Assembly: GCA_030596185.1 (NCBI GenBank)
Contig: JAUVKP010000088.1
Location: 1 to 5,461, forward strand
From: Fidelibacterota bacterium
GTDB taxonomy: Bacteria; Fidelibacterota; Fidelibacteria; Fidelibacterales; Fidelibacteraceae
Direction: 5' to 3'
Length of the DNA: 5,461 nucleotides
The notes beneath the pieces are model-generated. The model was given only the letters and a program-made list of their open reading frames with translations, was not told where the DNA came from and ran no database searches. Shown here in pieces: positions 4,430 through 5,461 of this stretch. Both the position numbers and the translations under genes were made by a program. Position 1 is the first letter of the stretch; every line of letters begins with the position of its first letter.

Positions 4430-5461
4430 ATGAAGAAATTAATACTATTGGCATCTATTTTACTATTATTGTTATCATGCCAAAAGGAAACCCGTCCAAA
4501 TATCATTTTTATTATGTCAGATGATCATGCGGAAAAAGCTATCAGTGCTTATGATAGTTCATTGATCAAAACACCGAATATAGACCGTTTGGCGACAGAG
4601 GGAATTCGTTTTGAGAATTCCTATGTCACAAATTCCATTTGTGCACCAAGTCGTGCAGTCCTCTTGACCGGTAAATATGGCCATATTAATGGGAAGCGTG
4701 ATAATAGAGATACCTTCAATCCAAATCAAATGACTTTCCCAAAATTACTTCAAGAAGCGGGGTATCAAACTGCTGTGATCGGAAAGTGGCATCTAAAATC
4801 CACTCCGGAAGGATTTGACAACTGGCGCGTTTTAAAAGGACAGGGCAGGTATTACAACCCCTTATTCTACGAAAACGGCGATACGGTCAAATATGAGGGT
4901 TATACGACCGATCTGATCACTGATTTCGCACTGGAATTCCTGGATAACAGAGATAAAGACAAACCATTCTGTCTGTTATTTCATCATAAGGCACCGCATC
5001 GTAATTGGATGCCGGCTCCTCGTCATATAGGAATGTTCAAGGATACAAAATTTCCCCTGCCTGAAACATTTTATGATGACTACAAGACAAGAGAAAAAAC
5101 CGCAGGAACTCAGGACATGGAAGTTAAGAACATGTACAGCGGTTATGATATGAAGATCCATTTTCTTGAAGGCGAACGGGAGATGAACACCGGGGGAGGC
5201 CGGAGTACGAATTTTGATGGTACCAATAGTTGGAAGAATGTTTATTCAGCCTTAACACCGGAGCAAAAAGAGGTATTCGATTCTTATTACGATCAGGTTA
5301 ATGAGGAATATCGCAATGCAAATTTAAGCGGTAAAGAGCTTGAAGAATGGAAATACCAACGCTATATGGAAGATTATTTGGCATGTATTGTATCGGTCGA
5401 TGAGAATATAGGTCGCGTATTGGACTATTTGGAAGACAACAAACTGGATAAAAATACGATC
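4430..5461 (+). CDS. Lipoprotein sulfatase (type I, formylglycine-dependent), 3' end outside window
   Basis: The frame is open for 344 residues up to the window edge. MKKLILLASILLLLLSC is a signal peptide with lipobox LLSC; C17 would be lipidated, placing the enzyme on a membrane facing the periplasm or outside. NIIFIMSDDH (24-33) supplies the first metal-binding aspartates D31 and D32. CAPSRAVLLTG (71-81) is the sulfatase signature; C71 is the residue oxidised to formylglycine, with R75 beside it. GKWHL (118-122) and HHKAPH (185-190) provide further active-site lysines and histidines. The pattern, including LKGQGRYYNP and the HKAPH block, recalls N-acetylglucosamine-6-sulfatases of Bacteroides acting on heparan-type glycans, but the substrate is not proven. 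Family members have roughly 500 residues, so the last metal-binding Asp/Asn motif should lie beyond the edge. A cysteine-type site requires an anaerobic sulfatase-maturating enzyme or FGE encoded elsewhere. Confidence 0.92.
   Translation, partial: MKKLILLASILLLLLSCQKETRPNIIFIMSDDHAEKAISAYDSSLIKTPNIDRLATEGIRFENSYVTNSICAPSRAVLLTGKYGHINGKRDNRDTFNPNQMTFPKLLQEAGYQTAVIGKWHLKSTPEGFDNWRVLKGQGRYYNPLFYENGDTVKYEGYTTDLITDFALEFLDNRDKDKPFCLLFHHKAPHRNWMPAPRHIGMFKDTKFPLPETFYDDYKTREKTAGTQDMEVKNMYSGYDMKIHFLEGEREMNTGGGRSTNFDGTNSWKNVYSALTPEQKEVFDSYYDQVNEEYRNANLSGKELEEWKYQRYMEDYLACIVSVDENIGRVLDYLEDNKLDKNTI

Noticed and set aside
4976..5161. Minus-strand ORF opposite the sulfatase gene
   Set aside because: Antisense shadow; the + frame is continuous and carries all sulfatase motifs.

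Overview
The window looks like chromosomal DNA of a moderately AT-rich Gram-negative bacterium, most likely from the Fibrobacteres-Chlorobi-Bacteroidetes superphylum or a related candidate phylum (Ignavibacteria, Marinimicrobia, Cloacimonetes or KSB1 type). The pointers are an S23-type four-helix-bundle gene, a folK/deoxynucleoside-kinase pair, a lipoprotein-type sulfatase, and gene junctions packed with short degenerate repeats. This placement is inference. All supported genes are on the + strand. No rRNA, tRNA or CRISPR array was seen.

Layout. 1-65: tail of an upstream gene, probably the GlpA-like partner of the next one. 68-1312: FAD/NAD-dependent oxidoreductase, coupled to that tail. 1319-1823: a compact element made of an S23/four-helix-bundle ORF (1425-1793) between inverted arrays of one 8-bp unit (consensus TGTTGAAA). 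In RNA the arrays can form a 25-bp stem (1336-1360 with 1798-1822). This is the architecture of the intervening sequences known from 23S rRNA genes, but here it sits between protein genes. 1868-3212: a tight three-gene chain joined by two ATGA overlaps: folK (HPPK, folate synthesis), a deoxynucleoside kinase (dNTP salvage) and a 67-aa single-pass membrane protein of unknown role. 3213-3381: gap with a hexamer tandem repeat and diverged ATCTTGT..ATCCTGTC repeats. 3382-4173: classical short-chain dehydrogenase/reductase. 4174-4429: repeat-rich gap. 4430-5461 (runs off the end): lipoprotein sulfatase with an intact formylglycine site.

How the genes relate. The two reductases and the sulfatase show no common pathway. 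folK and the kinase both supply nucleotide and one-carbon metabolism and are probably made from one message. The most interesting feature is the S23 element: it begins six bases after the oxidoreductase stop codon and its repeat family reaches into the folK start codon, so it has probably reshaped that junction. Apart from it, the genes are recognisable families. I found no convincing evidence of a wholly new multi-gene system.
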